NCBI GenBank assembly: GCA_030789695.1
Contig: CM061140.1
Span: 80,724,422-80,788,421, forward strand
Origin: Scilla litardierei
Lineage: Eukaryota > Streptophyta > Magnoliopsida > Asparagales > Asparagaceae
Direction of reading: 5' to 3'
DNA: 64,000 nt
Positions 33,351-44,600 of the stretch are shown here, in pieces. A program made the translations under genes and the position numbers. Under the pieces are notes generated by a model. That model worked only from the letters and a program-made list of their open reading frames with translations, ran no database searches and had not been told where the DNA came from. Within the stretch, counting starts at the first letter, position 1. The number at the start of each line of letters is the position of its first letter.

Positions 33351-36020
33351 GAGATGATAAGTGTTTATAAAACACATTTCTGGGGATCGCTTTCGTAAGC
33401 TGATCCTCTATCGTCTCATGCGTAGATATGTACCTTATGTCTACCTTCTTGGTTTTATCATAGTCTTTTGCAAATCTGCAGTTCCTTTAAGATACTGCAT
33501 TATCCTCTTAACCGCTTTCCAGTGTTCTTGCCCTGGGTTGGATTGGTAACAGTTTACCATTTCCAACGGCAAAACAGATGTCCAGTCTCGTACACACCAT
33601 AGTGTACATAAGACTATCAACTGTACTGGAATATGGAACTTTTTCCATAATTTCCTTTTCCTTTTGGTTCTTTGGACGTGATTCCAGATATAAATTATCG
33701 CATATGCTTATATGAATATCAATGGACTTGCAGTCCTGCATATTAAATCGTTCTAGAACCTTCTTTATATAAGTCTCCTGTGAAAGAGAAAGAAGTTTCT
33801 TCGAACGATTCCTTGAAATCTTAACTCCAAGGATATATGCGGCTTTTCCTATGCCTTTCATCTAAAATACTGATGAAAGCCAAGCCTTGATACTCATTAC
33901 AAAGCCCTTGTCATTTCTGGCTATTAAAATGTTATCTACATATAGATACATGATAATATACTTGCTTTTAATCCTCTTGATATATACTCAGTTATCTTCA
34001 TCAAGCATGGAAAAAATCCATTTGATAAGACAACTTCTTGAAATCGTATATACCATTGCCTCGAGGATTATTTAAGACCATATATGGACTTACGAAGTTT
34101 ACAAACCTTATGTTTGTTTCCTTCTTTTACAAACCCTGTTGGTTGTTCCATATAGATCTCCTCGTCCAATTCTCCATTGAGAAAGGCAGTCTTTACATCC
34201 ATCTGATGTAATTCGAGGTATAAGCAAGCTACCATTGCGAATCAAGGTAAAACGCACAACAGGTGAGAAGTTTTCTTTGTAGTCTATCCCTTCCTGTTGC
34301 GTAAAACCTTTCGCGACAAGGCGAGCTTTATATCTATCTATAGAGCCATCAGCCTTATGCTTGATCTCGAGAACCCATTTGTTCCCAATTGCTCTATGTC
34401 CTCTGGGTGAGTTAACTAAGTCCCAGACTTGGTTAACTTTTATGGATTTCAATTCCTTCTTCATCGCTTCCATCCATTTGTCTTTTGCAGGGCATGATGT
34501 GGCATATTTGAGATTCTTCAAGTCCTTGTTGACTCGAATTTAGATCAATTCTAATATCACTCCCACTTGAAATGTTGTTAGAATTGCTCCCACTTGGATC
34601 ATTATTCCCGTATGGAATAGGATAATCGTCATTCGTATAATCCATTGGTGAAGGTTGAAAAGTATTTTCGTTTTCACCAAGAATTCTCCCACTCGAATGA
34701 GGTAATCCTTCTTGATCACAAATCTCAAATAGAGATAAGTCCTGACTTATCTCGCCCTGTCTTGGAAACTCGTTTTCCAAGAAAGTGACATCCCTCGACT
34801 CAAACTCAATTAGCACACCATTGTCTTCCTGACTAACAAAAACATAACCTTTGGAGTTTAATGCGTATCGTTTAAAGATACATTTCCTTCCCCATGGCCC
34901 AAGTTTGCCATACTTATGGGAGGAAATATGTGCGTTGAATGCACAAACTCAAGGTAAAATGTTTAAGTTAGGAGACCTTTGGTTCCACAACTCATAAGGA
35001 GTGGAGCTAACTGATTTCGAGGGTACGCGGTTTAAAATGAAAACGGTTGTCAATAATGCATCACCCCAGAAGGTGATTGGCAAGTTAGCTTGCGCCATCA
35101 TTGAACAGACCATTTTTCATTAAAGTCCTATACCTCCTTTCTGCAACACCAATTTGTTGAGGAGTATAAGGCATAGTTACTTGATGTACTATGCCTTTTT
35201 CATCACAAAGTTCCTTTAAACTTGTTGATTGATATTCACCGCCCCTATCGGTTCGCATGACCTTAATCTTGCGATCTAATTGATTCTCCACTAAACTCAT
35301 ATAGTTTTTAAAGCAGGTTTAGTGCTTTCACTTTTGTGGGATATCAAATAGATATTACCGAATCGGGTGAAATCATCAATTAAAAGTGATGAAATAGGAC
35401 TTCCCGCGTCTTGTCTTGACATTCATCGGACCATATATGTCCGAATGGATAAGCGGTAATGGAACCTTGGCCCTTGTGCCGGTTCCAAACGGCTTGCGAC
35501 AAGATTTCCTTTCAAGGCAATGTTCGCAGGTCGACATTTCAACCTTTGAAACATTGGATAGAAGGCCACGTTTGGCAAGTCTATCCATACGCGTTGGTCC
35601 AATATGACCAAGCCTTGATTGCCAACAAATTATATTAGACTCATTAGTCAAAGAATTTGTCATAAGGAAATGAGAAATCATATATTGTACTTATTACAAT
35701 GAATCCTTTAAATACATAACCCAGAACCAATAAAGGAATTATTACAAAAATAGGTCCATATTACAAACATGAAGGAACCAACTATCACAAAGACCCATTA
35801 AATTGACCACAGTTTTAATATTCCTTTGAATATATGGAATGAAGAGAACATCATGTAGTAGGAGAGTGAGGCCGTTGTCCAAGACAAGCTTGCGAGTCCC
35901 AACGCCTTTCACTTCAACACGTGTGTTGTTTCCTACATTGATCCACTTCATTCCTTGGGTATCCGGTGATACTCCACGAAGGACCGTCTGTCCTTTGCTA
36001 TGTGGTCGGTGGCACCTGAA
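33351..36020 (-). pseudogene. pol: pol of the young Ty1 element (broken)
   Basis: Reading toward lower coordinates: protease WIIDSGATDH (about 36025-36000), VGNNTRVEVKGVGT, the pre-integrase zinc region (SRLGHIGPTRM, CEHCLERK; the first His is Gln), integrase with LIHSDIYGPM, MRTDRGGEYQS and PYTPQQIGVAERRYRTLM. RT follows with WKL-type VNQVWDLVNSP, DRYKARLVAKGFTQQEGIDY and MDVKTAFLNGELDEE-like wording after a frameshift. The active site is YVDN (33931-33942), and then AAYILGVKISRN. RNase H begins (YQSNPGQEHWKAVKRIMQYL) but jumps to the distal end ISTHETIEDQLTKAIPRN, losing the catalytic core. Several stops and shifts lie between. Confidence 0.85.
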
Positions 36021-36947
36021 TCAATTATCCAAAAATGGATTAGATTCCACAAGAAATAGTGGACTAGAAACACATATGTAACTAGTATTACAAGTTACCT
36101 CGTCACTTCCACTCGTACACGAACGAGCATAGTGACCGAGCTTGTTGCACTTGAAGCACTTGATCCTTTTCAAGTCTTTCTTCTTGTGCCATTTCTTGTG
36201 CCCACCCTTATGTTTGGGTTCCTTGGTAGACTCAGGTTGCTTATTACGTTCATTAGAAGACTTCGAACGATCTTTACGTTTCTTTCCCCCATGTGAGGAA
36301 CTAGCAACCACGTGCACTTCTGCACTTGGCTTGGCAGCCGCAAGCCGCTCTTCCTCTAATTCGAGGTGCTTGGAAACGTCGTTGAAGGTCTTGATGCTCT
36401 CATTGTGAGTGAGATGCATCTTCATTTGATCCCACCCATTTGGTAGGGAACGTATGACTGCTTGGATTTGTTGCTCATCAGTGAGCACATGACCTGCGTC
36501 CTTTAACTCCGAGATAAGGTTCGCCATATGTCGCAGATGTTTCCCCATGGAATGATCTGGACGTTTCTTATATGTATCGAACTTTATAGTTAAGGCGCGA
36601 AGTTTGGACACCGATGTGCCACCGAACTTCTCCTCTAGCTTGGACCATATGTCCATGGCTAGGTCATGTTCTCGGAAGATGCGCATTATGTCATCAGCCA
36701 TACTGCTTAATAACGTAATGCGCGCTATCTTATTCTTCCGAGACCAAGCATCAAAAGCTTCCTTGTCTCTTCGGTGTTGGGCCGTAGTGCCCAACTCGGG
36801 TTCAATCATTACGTTCTTTAGAGTTTCGAGCACTTCTTGCTCCTCTAAAACGTATTGTATCTTAATGGACCAAAGTTTGTAATTATCGCCGTTGAGTTTT
36901 TCACCTTTGTTTAACTCAGCGACGATATTCTTTGAAGCGGAAGACAT
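36021..36947 (-). CDS. gag: gag of the young Ty1 element
   Basis: The start chosen is MSSASKNIVAEL (ATG at 36947); an upstream in-frame ATG exists at 37007. The protein is about 308 residues. It has the Ty1 capsid region (LNGDNYKLWSIKIQYVLEEQ; LEEKFGGTSVSKLRALTIKF; RSLPNGWDQMKMHL), a Lys-rich stretch and one CCHC knuckle, CFKCNKLGHYARSC. There is no interruption, in contrast to the broken pol. Gag forms the particle and binds RNA. The frame ends just as the protease begins in another frame. Confidence 0.88.
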   Translation of the reverse strand: MSSASKNIVAELNKGEKLNGDNYKLWSIKIQYVLEEQEVLETLKNVMIEPELGTTAQHRRDKEAFDAWSRKNKIARITLLSSMADDIMRIFREHDLAMDIWSKLEEKFGGTSVSKLRALTIKFDTYKKRPDHSMGKHLRHMANLISELKDAGHVLTDEQQIQAVIRSLPNGWDQMKMHLTHNESIKTFNDVSKHLELEEERLAAAKPSAEVHVVASSSHGGKKRKDRSKSSNERNKQPESTKEPKHKGGHKKWHKKKDLKRIKCFKCNKLGHYARSCTSGSDEVTCNTSYICVSSPLFLVESNPFLDN

Positions 36948-38928
36948 TTTACTTTTAAAATGCTGCAAAAGACACAAAACCGAAGGTTCGATCAAAAAAC
37001 ATTGCATAAAAAATTCTTAAAATATAACTCCCACTTGAAATGATAATAGAATATCCCATTTGGATAGTTCTAAAATTCAAATCCCACTTGGAATTATATT
37101 ATATTTGATAAGTTACTTTCGAAAAATATTGAAGGTGTTGTTCTAGAATCGAAAAGGTCTCTATGATTCCAATCACCATCTAGAACAACTTTCAATATTC
37201 CCCCATCACTTATCAAACAATAGTACTCTTATAGTACTAGCAGCGGAAAATAAGTATTTGATAAGTTACTTTCGAAAAATATTGAAGATGTTACTCTAGA
37301 ATCGGAAAGGTCACTATGTTTCCAATCACCATCTAGAGTAACTTTCAATATTTCTCCCTCACTTTATCAAATGTTAGTACTCTTATAGTACTTAGCAGCG
37401 GAAAAGCGTTTTTGAAAACGTATTTTTCAAAACGAATATAAAATACATTGGCTAATCTCCGTAGAGTAGAGCACAACGTCATAAGTTCATTGGCTAATCT
37501 CCGTAGAGTAGAGCACAATGACATGGCTAATCTCGCATGAAGTAGAGCATTACGGCTAATCTTCAAGGAGTAGAGCACAATTTCATAAGTACATTGGCTA
37601 ATCTCCGAAGAGTAGAGCACAATGACTTGGCTAATCTCGCATGAAGTAGAGCATTATGGCTAATCTTCAAGGAGTAGAGCCCAATGAAAACTTCATTAAA
37701 ACGTTAGTCCCGTATGAACTATTCGGCACTGTAGTTAGCCCCGTATGGACTAATCTACACATTCGAGTTTGACCAAGGCCATTTGTTACCCCGTATGGGT
37801 CATCTGGCAAGTTTACAATCGACCCAGACCATTTGTCGGATTGGTCGACCAAAAACACAAAATTGGTCGACCAATTTTCGAATTCAACTTCTTCCCGGTC
37901 AGGGCCTCTGCCCTGACCCGGGCTTGGCCAAAGGCCGGCCAGGGCCTCTGCCCTGGCCGGCCAGGGGGCCTGGCCCCCTCGGCCAGGGCCGGCCAGGCCC
38001 TGGCCTCTGCCAGGGCCGGCCGGCCAGGCCCTGGCCACTGCCAGGGCCTGCCGGCCAGGCCACTGGCCGGGGCCAGGGCTCCTGCCCTGGCCTCGGCCAG
38101 GCCCTGGCCTGAGGCCAGGGCGCCGGCCCTGGCCTCTGCCAGGGCCGGCAGGCCGCTGGCCGGGGCCAGGGCTCCTGCCCTGGCCTCGGCCAGGCCCTGG
38201 CCTGAGGCCAGGGCGCCGGCCCTGGCCACTGCCAGGGCCGGCCTGGCCCTGGCAGTGGCCAGGGCGCCGGCCCTGGCCTCTGCCAGGGCCGGCAGGCCGG
38301 CCAGGGCCGGCAGGCCCTTGGCCAAGGCCGGCCACTGCCGGCCCGGCCTTGGCCGGCCACTGCCGGCCTGGCCATGGCCGGTCATGGCTTGGCCATGGCC
38401 GGCCATGGTCAAGGCCTTTCGGCGTTGGCCGGCCATGGCCCCTTTGGCCATGGCCGGCCACCCCCTTTGAATGGGGTTGCCGCACTTTCTTCTCCCCCTT
38501 GATGGGGTGGTCGCCGGTGGTTATTGGCCGTAGCCAACCCCCTCCGCATGAGGAGAGGGGGTGCATGGCCTTCATGGCCCATTTGGCCATGGTGCACATG
38601 CACCAAATTTTCCTCTTACCCGATGGAAATAACTTCCATCATCTTCCTCGATGAAGCACCCGTTCGTCGAAGAAATTAGTTATCTCTTAATGGCCGTGTG
38701 CCAAAAATGAATAACGTACTACGTGAACGGTCGGTTCTTCCCGTCACGGAGAGTTCCTACCATATCCATAATGATAGGAGACCCTAACGTGAAAAGAACA
38801 ACCGCTGCGTTCTCTCCGTCACGAAGCGTTCCTACTATATCCGTAATAGTAGGAGACCCATTCGTGAAAAAGACAACGACTCGTTCGTAGTTTCGACGGG
38901 GCGGTGGATTGACCGGGGCGAACCCATA
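36948..38928 (-). other. Long repeat-rich leader of the young Ty1 element
   Basis: Two kilobases between primer site and gag, built of repeats. Two copies of a 153-bp unit (from 37107 and 37260) each contain an inverted pair around TTGAAAGTTGTTCTAGA-like sequence. Several short GGCTAATCTCC/GTAGAGTAGAGCACAA units lie at about 37445-37685. A GC-rich GGCCAGGGCC array lies at about 37905-38470. A further direct repeat of CGTTCCTACTATATCC-type sequence lies at about 38750-38880. The open frames in the GC-rich array are by-products. Confidence 0.7.
37905..38470. repeat. GC-rich GGCCAGGGCC array
   Basis: About 560 bp of GGCC-rich sequence made of CCAGGGCC, GGCCCTGG and GGCCGGCC words on both strands. 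It includes a roughly 93-bp longer unit (from 38063 and 38156). It could form stable stems and has very high CpG and GGCC density. Confidence 0.85.
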
Positions 38929-38943
38929 TGGCTCTGATACCAA
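38929..38943 (-). other. Primer-binding site, tRNA-iMet type (young Ty1 element)
   Basis: Minus strand TTGGTATCAGAGCCA directly next to the 5' LTR. Confidence 0.92.
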
Positions 38944-39551
38944 TGAAGGATCCTGTCCAAAACAGAGTTAGGATCGATAACATGAAGTTTAGACTTACGC
39001 TTGCGTACGCGGCACGGTAGTCTACGAACTTCGCCTTCGGATTCGCCACGACGGATCGAGTCTACTCACGAACGGAGTAAGGCTACTAATCCCACAATCT
39101 AAATCTCTATTTTAGATTAAGAACTTGGATGGAGGGAGAGGAAATATTTCTGCAGAGCTTCGCTATGAAGAAGATGCATGCATGAATTTCATGCAAAATG
39201 TGTAAGGAAAATGGCTACCCTTGGGTCTTATTTATAGCCCCCAAGGTAGTTATTTTAGGGTAAGTTGTTCCTTTGGAACAACTTAATTAAGGTGTACCAT
39301 GATACATGGCACATTATAAGCTTAAGTTGTACCATATGCATGGTACAACATAAGCTTAAGATATTCCCCCTTTATTAGCCATATGTCGCATGCACTTATG
39401 CATATATAATGCGACTTTCCCGCTCATACAGAGATCCTCTCCGCAAGGGAACAGATTCCCTTTGCACATGACTTAGTGTGCGCGACGTTCGAGGTCCGTT
39501 TTCCCTCGTACATCCCCCACAAGGGTGTACAAACGTCTTCCATATCCAACA
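38944..39551 (-). repeat. LTR of the young Ty1 element (its 5' LTR)
   Basis: 608 bp, nearly identical to 31678-32285. Confidence 0.95.
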
Positions 39552-39556
39552 GCCGG

Positions 39557-41401
39557 TACACAACATATTGCCACGGTGGAAATAGAAGTCATGGGGGACT
39601 TCGAAGGTGGTGACATCTCACCACCATTGGACCAAGCTAGCGCACTATTCTACAATCCTACGGGAAATGCACCGTATCCACCACGGACTAGCTCCAACCC
39701 GGCCTACTCTCCTAACCACCGGAATCACCCCAACCTTAGCTACCGGGGACCGTATCAGCAGCCGCCGCCTCAGCAGCAACAACAATAGATATATCAGCTG
39801 GCTAGGGCTCAGCAGCAGCAGTTTTAGCAGCAGCAGCCTCCACGACAGTATCAGCAATATGCCCCCAGGAATCAGCAACCCATTCAGCAGCAATATGGCC
39901 AGCAGAGGGCCATCTCTCCAGTTGAGTCCCTCTTGACTCAATACATCGCCAACCAGGAGAAGATAAATTTAAAGCTGGAGATGGGACAGAGAGTCCTCAC
40001 TGATCAGGTGACCCAGCTGGGGTTGCAAGTGGCGAACCTTCAGAGGCCGCAGAATCTGTTACCGCCACAGCCTGAAGTGAACCCGAGGGGGGTGAATCAG
40101 ACCTTGGCACTCACGCATGAGCATACGAACGTGTCTGCTATCGTCTTGAGGAGCGAAACACAAATCCCCACAAGAGTGCCCCCCAAGGAACTGGAAGCAC
40201 GTTGGTCATAGAACGACCAATTAAAAAATCGAATGACGACGGTGCTTCGTCGCCAAAGCAAACGACTCCGGAGGGAGTCTATGAAGAGGAGAAAAAGAAA
40301 ACCGAGGAAGAGAGCCTCAGAGTGTTCAAGCCCATTGTGCCTTTTCCACAATGGCTTGCCCAAGCCAAAATAGACGAGAAATATGGCAAATTCTTTGCCA
40401 TGGTCAAGGATCTGAGCTTGCAAATCCCCTTCCTCGAAGCTATCGAGACGATTCCCTCCTACGCCAAATTTCTAAAGGATTTGGTGATAAGAGGATCCAG
40501 AAAGGAGAAGGTCGTATTGACGGTGGAGTGCAGCACCCTCATTCAGCGCGCAAATCTGCCCAAGCTCAAAGACCCAGGAAGTTTCTCCATCCCTTGTTCG
40601 ATTGGGGAAGTGCAAATCCAGAGGGCGCTCGTCGATCTAGGAGCGAGCGTCAGTTTGATGCCTCTATAGCTATACAGAAGAATAGGGATGGGAGACTTGG
40701 AGCCCACCGGCATGACATTACAGCTTGCTGACCGTTCGGTGAAATACCCGGTGGGAGTGGTAGATGACCTCCCTGTTGATGTGAGTGGAGTGCAAGTGCC
40801 AGTGGATTTTGTGGTGATGGACATGCCGAAAGATAAGCACACCCCTATTATCCTTGGGCAGCCTTTCATGGCCACTGCCGGCGTTTTGATTGACGTGAAG
40901 AATGGGAAGCTTTCCCTTAACGTCGGTAAAGAAAAAGTCGAATTTGACTTGGGGTTGTCAATGAAGCACCCAAATCCCCTGGATGATCTTAGTATCAGTA
41001 TGCTGGAGAACGAAGAAGAGAGAGCTGTGGAGGCAAGCTCCTGGGAAATTCTCTCGAGAAATCCCCCCGATAGCTTGGGAGACCTTGGAGAGCAAGTTGG
41101 CTCACCAAAGGAAGAAGTTGCTGATGAGACGGTTGCCCGACATGTGATCCCTCCTGGATTCCCAAAAGCTCCTCCTACGAGGAGAAAAGGCAAAGAGCCC
41201 ATGGGGCTCACCGGAGATGAGATCCGGATCCTTAAACGAGTGGCGGTGAACGCCAATATGAAGGAGAAGCCCCCGGACCCCGTCAACAAAGGGAAGGTAG
41301 TTGAGCAAGTCTTCTTGTCGCCACCAACCACACCAAATGCTACCAGCCCTGGAGCTAAAATGATGCCAGACTTTGGGCATCGCCCGTATCGTCCACCTTG
41401 A
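39557..41401 (+). pseudogene. gag-pro: gag-protease of family 2, second part
   Basis: This continues the gag frame with TQHIATVEIEVMGDFEGG, a Pro/Gln-rich linker with stops at 39786 and near 39825, and a coiled stretch (LLTQYIANQEKINLKLEMG). A frameshift near 40195 leads to the protease region: FPQWLAQAKIDEKYGKF, IPSYAKFLKDLV and the active site VDLGASVSLMPL (about 40629-40666). A TAG at 40667 follows, then LQLADRSVKYPVGVV and PIILGQPFMATAGVLIDVK. It ends at TGA 41401. The protease motif itself is intact. Confidence 0.87.
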
Positions 41402-41416
41402 ACATCATCAATGGGT

Positions 41417-41465
41417 GTCGAGCTAACGACGTTAAACAAAAGCACTTCATGGGAGGCAACCCATG
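41417..41465 (+). ncRNA. Conserved module with AGGCAA-loop hairpin (family 2)
   Basis: Fifteen bases after the stop: GTCGAGCTAACGACGTTAAA, a short link, then hairpin CATGGG-AGGCAA-CCCATG (41448-41465). The 6-bp stem is perfect, with the loop identical to families 1 and 3. Confidence 0.75.
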
Positions 41466-41597
41466 CTCTAAACCTTTGTTTCCAATTTTAGGACTATTTT
41501 TAACTTTATTTTATCTATTTTAATAAATAAATCCAGCCGTAAAAACTTCTGTTGAGGGACTTAGGCCATTTGTGCACTTTTGCAGAAAACAAGGCCC

Positions 41598-41945
41598 CAA
41601 CCGATCGGTTGATAACTCAACCGATCAGTTGGGATGTATCAGCTGATGGCCGTATCAGTCACTCAATGAACCGATCGGGTGAAGACATGAGAGAGCGGTT
41701 GGCAGACCGGGTGAACTGGGGCTAAAGTCTCGGGAAATTTTCAGATTTTGTCAACCGATCGGGTGATGAGAAGCATGACCGGTTGATTGACCTGGTGAAC
41801 AACACCAAACTCTCGGGAAAATTTGTGGAGCGGCCAACTGATCGGGTGAGTTATCAACCGACCGGTTCGCCTGTAGCGTCTCTTCAGCTGAAAATCTCGA
41901 CCAATAAGTCAACCGATCGGGTGACAACTCACCCGATCGGTTGAA
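41598..41945. repeat. Palindrome cluster ACCGATCGGT-type upstream of ORF2 (family 2)
   Basis: About a dozen copies (AACCGATCGGTT, ACCGATCGGGTGA, ACCGACCGGTT and variants) in about 350 bp, using the same word as the family-2 LTR but set in different sequence. Confidence 0.88.
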
Positions 41946-41954
41946 CTTACACCC

Positions 41955-41960
41955 TATAAA
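41955..41960 (+). promoter_or_regulatory. Internal TATA box upstream of ORF2 (family 2)
   Basis: TATAAA in ACCCTATAAATTAACC, about 10 bp after the last palindrome. Confidence 0.65.
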
Positions 41961-42360
41961 TTAACCCCCGCTCTGCCCGTTCGTTCCCCCCTCACCCGAT
42001 TTCGAATTTCCGATCGCCGTTTCGACTCCTCCGCCTTCTTCCGACCTAGTTCTTCCTCTCAACCGACCCTAATCGATCTCTCCCCTCTCCTTTTCCATCT
42101 CTCCATCGATTTCTCCCCCTTCCTCTTCGACTTCTCCCGCACACAAAGCCCTAGTTTTCGCCCATCCCCCCCCATTTTCGAAAATTGCTGAAAGGATTCA
42201 CCGTGGCTTCACACGTGTTCGTGTTGCGTTGCATTGGGGCGTCTATGAGCAACGATCTTCATCTCAATTGGGTAACTTCGCTCCTTAGCTCAATTTTTAT
42301 TTTGCCCAAGAATTTCATTTTGCTCGATTGTCGTGTTAGTGTGTTTTCATCGTATTTTGC

Positions 42361-42363
<3 letters not shown>

Positions 42364-42406
<43 letters not shown>
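42364..42406. repeat. (AC)n microsatellite
   Basis: About 21 AC units in the leader, 12 bp before the ORF2 ATG. Confidence 0.97.
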
Positions 42407-42408
<2 letters not shown>

Positions 42409-42418
42409 CTCCTGCACA

Positions 42419-42823
42419 ATGCCTCCTCGCCGTGCTAAACCAACTGACGATAGCACTTCCAACCCTAGACCCACCCGGCACGCTCGTCGCACACAATCCT
42501 CCACCCAACCCACCACCGCCACCAATTCATCCACCACCCCATGCCCCTCTGACCCAGTTTACATTGGCGATGCCAAATACGAGGTGTCATTCCATGACGA
42601 TGACCAAGCCGACCGGTTCATGTCCATGCTCCTCCTAGCAGGAGTTGGTGGTCAGGTAGCTCAGCAGTCAGTTGAGCGTGACCTGCATGTCCTTCAAAGC
42701 CTCATTCGTCACATTCGCACTGACTCACCTGATGTCTCTGAGCTTCACATCCCACCCCCCACCACTCCTGGTCCTCAGCACAGGCCCCCATCACCACCCC
42801 CAGAGGGTGGTGCCTCTGCTTGA
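42419..42823 (+). CDS. Short ORF2 of family 2 (internally deleted form)
   Basis: ATG 42419, 134 residues to TGA 42823. The N-terminus MPPRRAKPTDDSTSNPRP is basic, as in family 1. YEVSFHDDDQADRF aligns with the start of the Transposase_32-type core (YGITFRDDTHRECF in family 3). The rest of the core is absent. The C-terminus PQHRPPSPPPEGGASA matches the end of family 3 (PQQRDPSPPPEGGAYA). Both ends are thus kept while the middle is lost, and the frame stays open. The function of a core-less form is unknown. An in-frame ATG at 42185 would read through the microsatellite and is less likely. Confidence 0.65.
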   Translation: MPPRRAKPTDDSTSNPRPTRHARRTQSSTQPTTATNSSTTPCPSDPVYIGDAKYEVSFHDDDQADRFMSMLLLAGVGGQVAQQSVERDLHVLQSLIRHIRTDSPDVSELHIPPPTTPGPQHRPPSPPPEGGASA

Positions 42824-44600
42824 TATATTCCCATCCAGCTTTTGCCTCCCCCTATTTTTTGTGCCCATCTGTCTTTGCGGGGCCCTGCTTTACCACAGCT
42901 ATGGGGACGACCCATTCACACTTCAGGTCCCTTCTTTTTTATTTTTATTTCCATTCTTGTCTTTTACTGACGTCCCCCTTGCATATCTCTGCATATTCAT
43001 GATCACATCATATCGCTAGCACTGTCACGTCTAGCTTGGGGGAAGTCAAATTTTTTGTGTATGCTGTCGTGTTTCATTTTTCTTTGTGCGTTTGTTTATT
43101 TGTCGTGTCGTGTGATTTTCCTTTTTTATTTTATTTTTATTTTCTGTTTATATTTCGTGTGGTGTGATTTTTATTTTTATTCTTATTTTCAGTTCCGTTT
43201 GTATTATTTTCTTGACTTTCTTATCTTTTTGTGTCTGTGCGTATTCCCCCCCATATTCATTGCCCTCCCGTATTTAATTCTATTGCATTGAGGGCAATGC
43301 AAGTTTCAGCTTGGGGGAGTCGCACTTCGTGCGTCATTTGTCTCTTTTTCTTCGTAATTTGAGTCGTTTTTCTCCGTCTTTTTCTTTTTCTTTTTCTTTT
43401 CTTCTTTTCATCTCCTTCTCCTAGAGATGAACCCTATGATGAATTGCCACAAAATCACACACACCTAGCATGGCATCGATAATCACATTCACTAACTCTA
43501 GGATATCGAGTCCTCTTGCATTTCATGCATCGTGGGTCCTCTTAGCTTTTTGTGAGTCATGAGTCGTGCCTAGCAGTTGGGTGTGCTTCTACTTTGTGAA
43601 TGTGTTTTATATACCTGTCCAGGAATGACCCCTAGATTATCATGCTTCGATTTGAATATGCGGTATTTGTTTCTCCTGTCTGCTTCTGCATGCTATATAT
43701 ATATCGTATACTTCATTTTGCATGTTTCGGGATTCCATAATTAAGGACTAGGATAACCCATTTAGCCCATGCTCTAATTAGCGAGAATAGTTTCCTTTGC
43801 CCAAGTGTTTAGATTCCGATTTCTTTTTTGTTTTACTTGGTGCAAATCCCCTCGTCGTGTACCATTCTCCCACTTGGGAGAGTACACATGTGTATAGCCA
43901 AAAACCCAAAAATTCAAAAAAAAGAGAAAAGAAAAGAAAAACCCAAAAAGAAAAGAAAAGAGAAAATTGTATAGCTAAAAAGCCAAAAAAAATACAAATA
44001 CCCAAAACCCAAAAAAAATTTCCAGTGTGAATATTTTCCTACTTACCGAGAATAAAGGGAAGGCGAGAGTTTGCACCGAGTGTTCTACTCCACAATATCT
44101 CAACCCCCATCGTTTTCGCAAACACTTGGCTTCGGAACTTTTTAGCTATTATCTAGGCTATAGTGTGGCGATTTCCTTAACCCTAGTAGTGGAGTCCCTG
44201 ACGCATGATATGTTTCGATTCTCGCTCTATTCTTATGCATGCTTGAGCTACATATTCACCGCTTAATTCAAATCGAACCGATATTTGGGTCATTTCTTGG
44301 ATTTGTGTATTTCGAGCTTCATTGCACATCGTAGATAGTGACACCGACTGCTAGCACACAACCACACTAACTCGCGCTTCACCGCGTGGGCCCACGGCAC
44401 TTGTTTGGACTCGTATTCCTCAGTTTAGTGATGTGATTTAGCGTTTGTTTGCTTGGTGTGTTTTTGATTTTGTTGGCCCTGACGGGAGATTTAGGGTTTT
44501 TGTTTTCTCCTTTTCTCTCTTCCTCTTAATTTTTTCCCTCCGAGCTCCTACTCTCACTCGTCTTCCTCGAGGACGAGGAAGGGTTCAGCTTGGGGGATTT
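42824..44600 (+). other. 3' noncoding region and polypurine tract of family 2
   Basis: No supported gene. AGCTTGGGGGA occurs at 43033-43043 and 43308-43318, and at 44587-44597 as the true tract before the 3' LTR. An A-rich AAAAGAAAAG tract lies at 43910-44010. CGTCTTCCTCGAGGACGAG (about 44559-44577) precedes the tract, as in families 1 and 3. Confidence 0.72.

Larger units (their letters stand above)
31678..39551 (-). mobile_element. Young Ty1 element on minus strand, defective polymerase
   Basis: LTRs 31678-32285 and 38944-39551 are each 608 bp, and I see only one difference between them (A/C near 32149/39415). Target duplication is GCCGG (31673-31677, 39552-39556). The primer site on the minus strand is TTGGTATCAGAGCCA (38929-38943). 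Gag (36947-36021) is intact. Pol has stops, shifts, a YVDN instead of YVDD at the RT active site, and a large gap in RNase H. It is probably copied by enzymes from a relative. Confidence 0.93.

Noticed and set aside
37769..38599. Long Ala/Gly/Pro/Arg-rich open frames on both strands
   Set aside because: They are produced by the GGCCAGGGCC array and appear in several frames at once.
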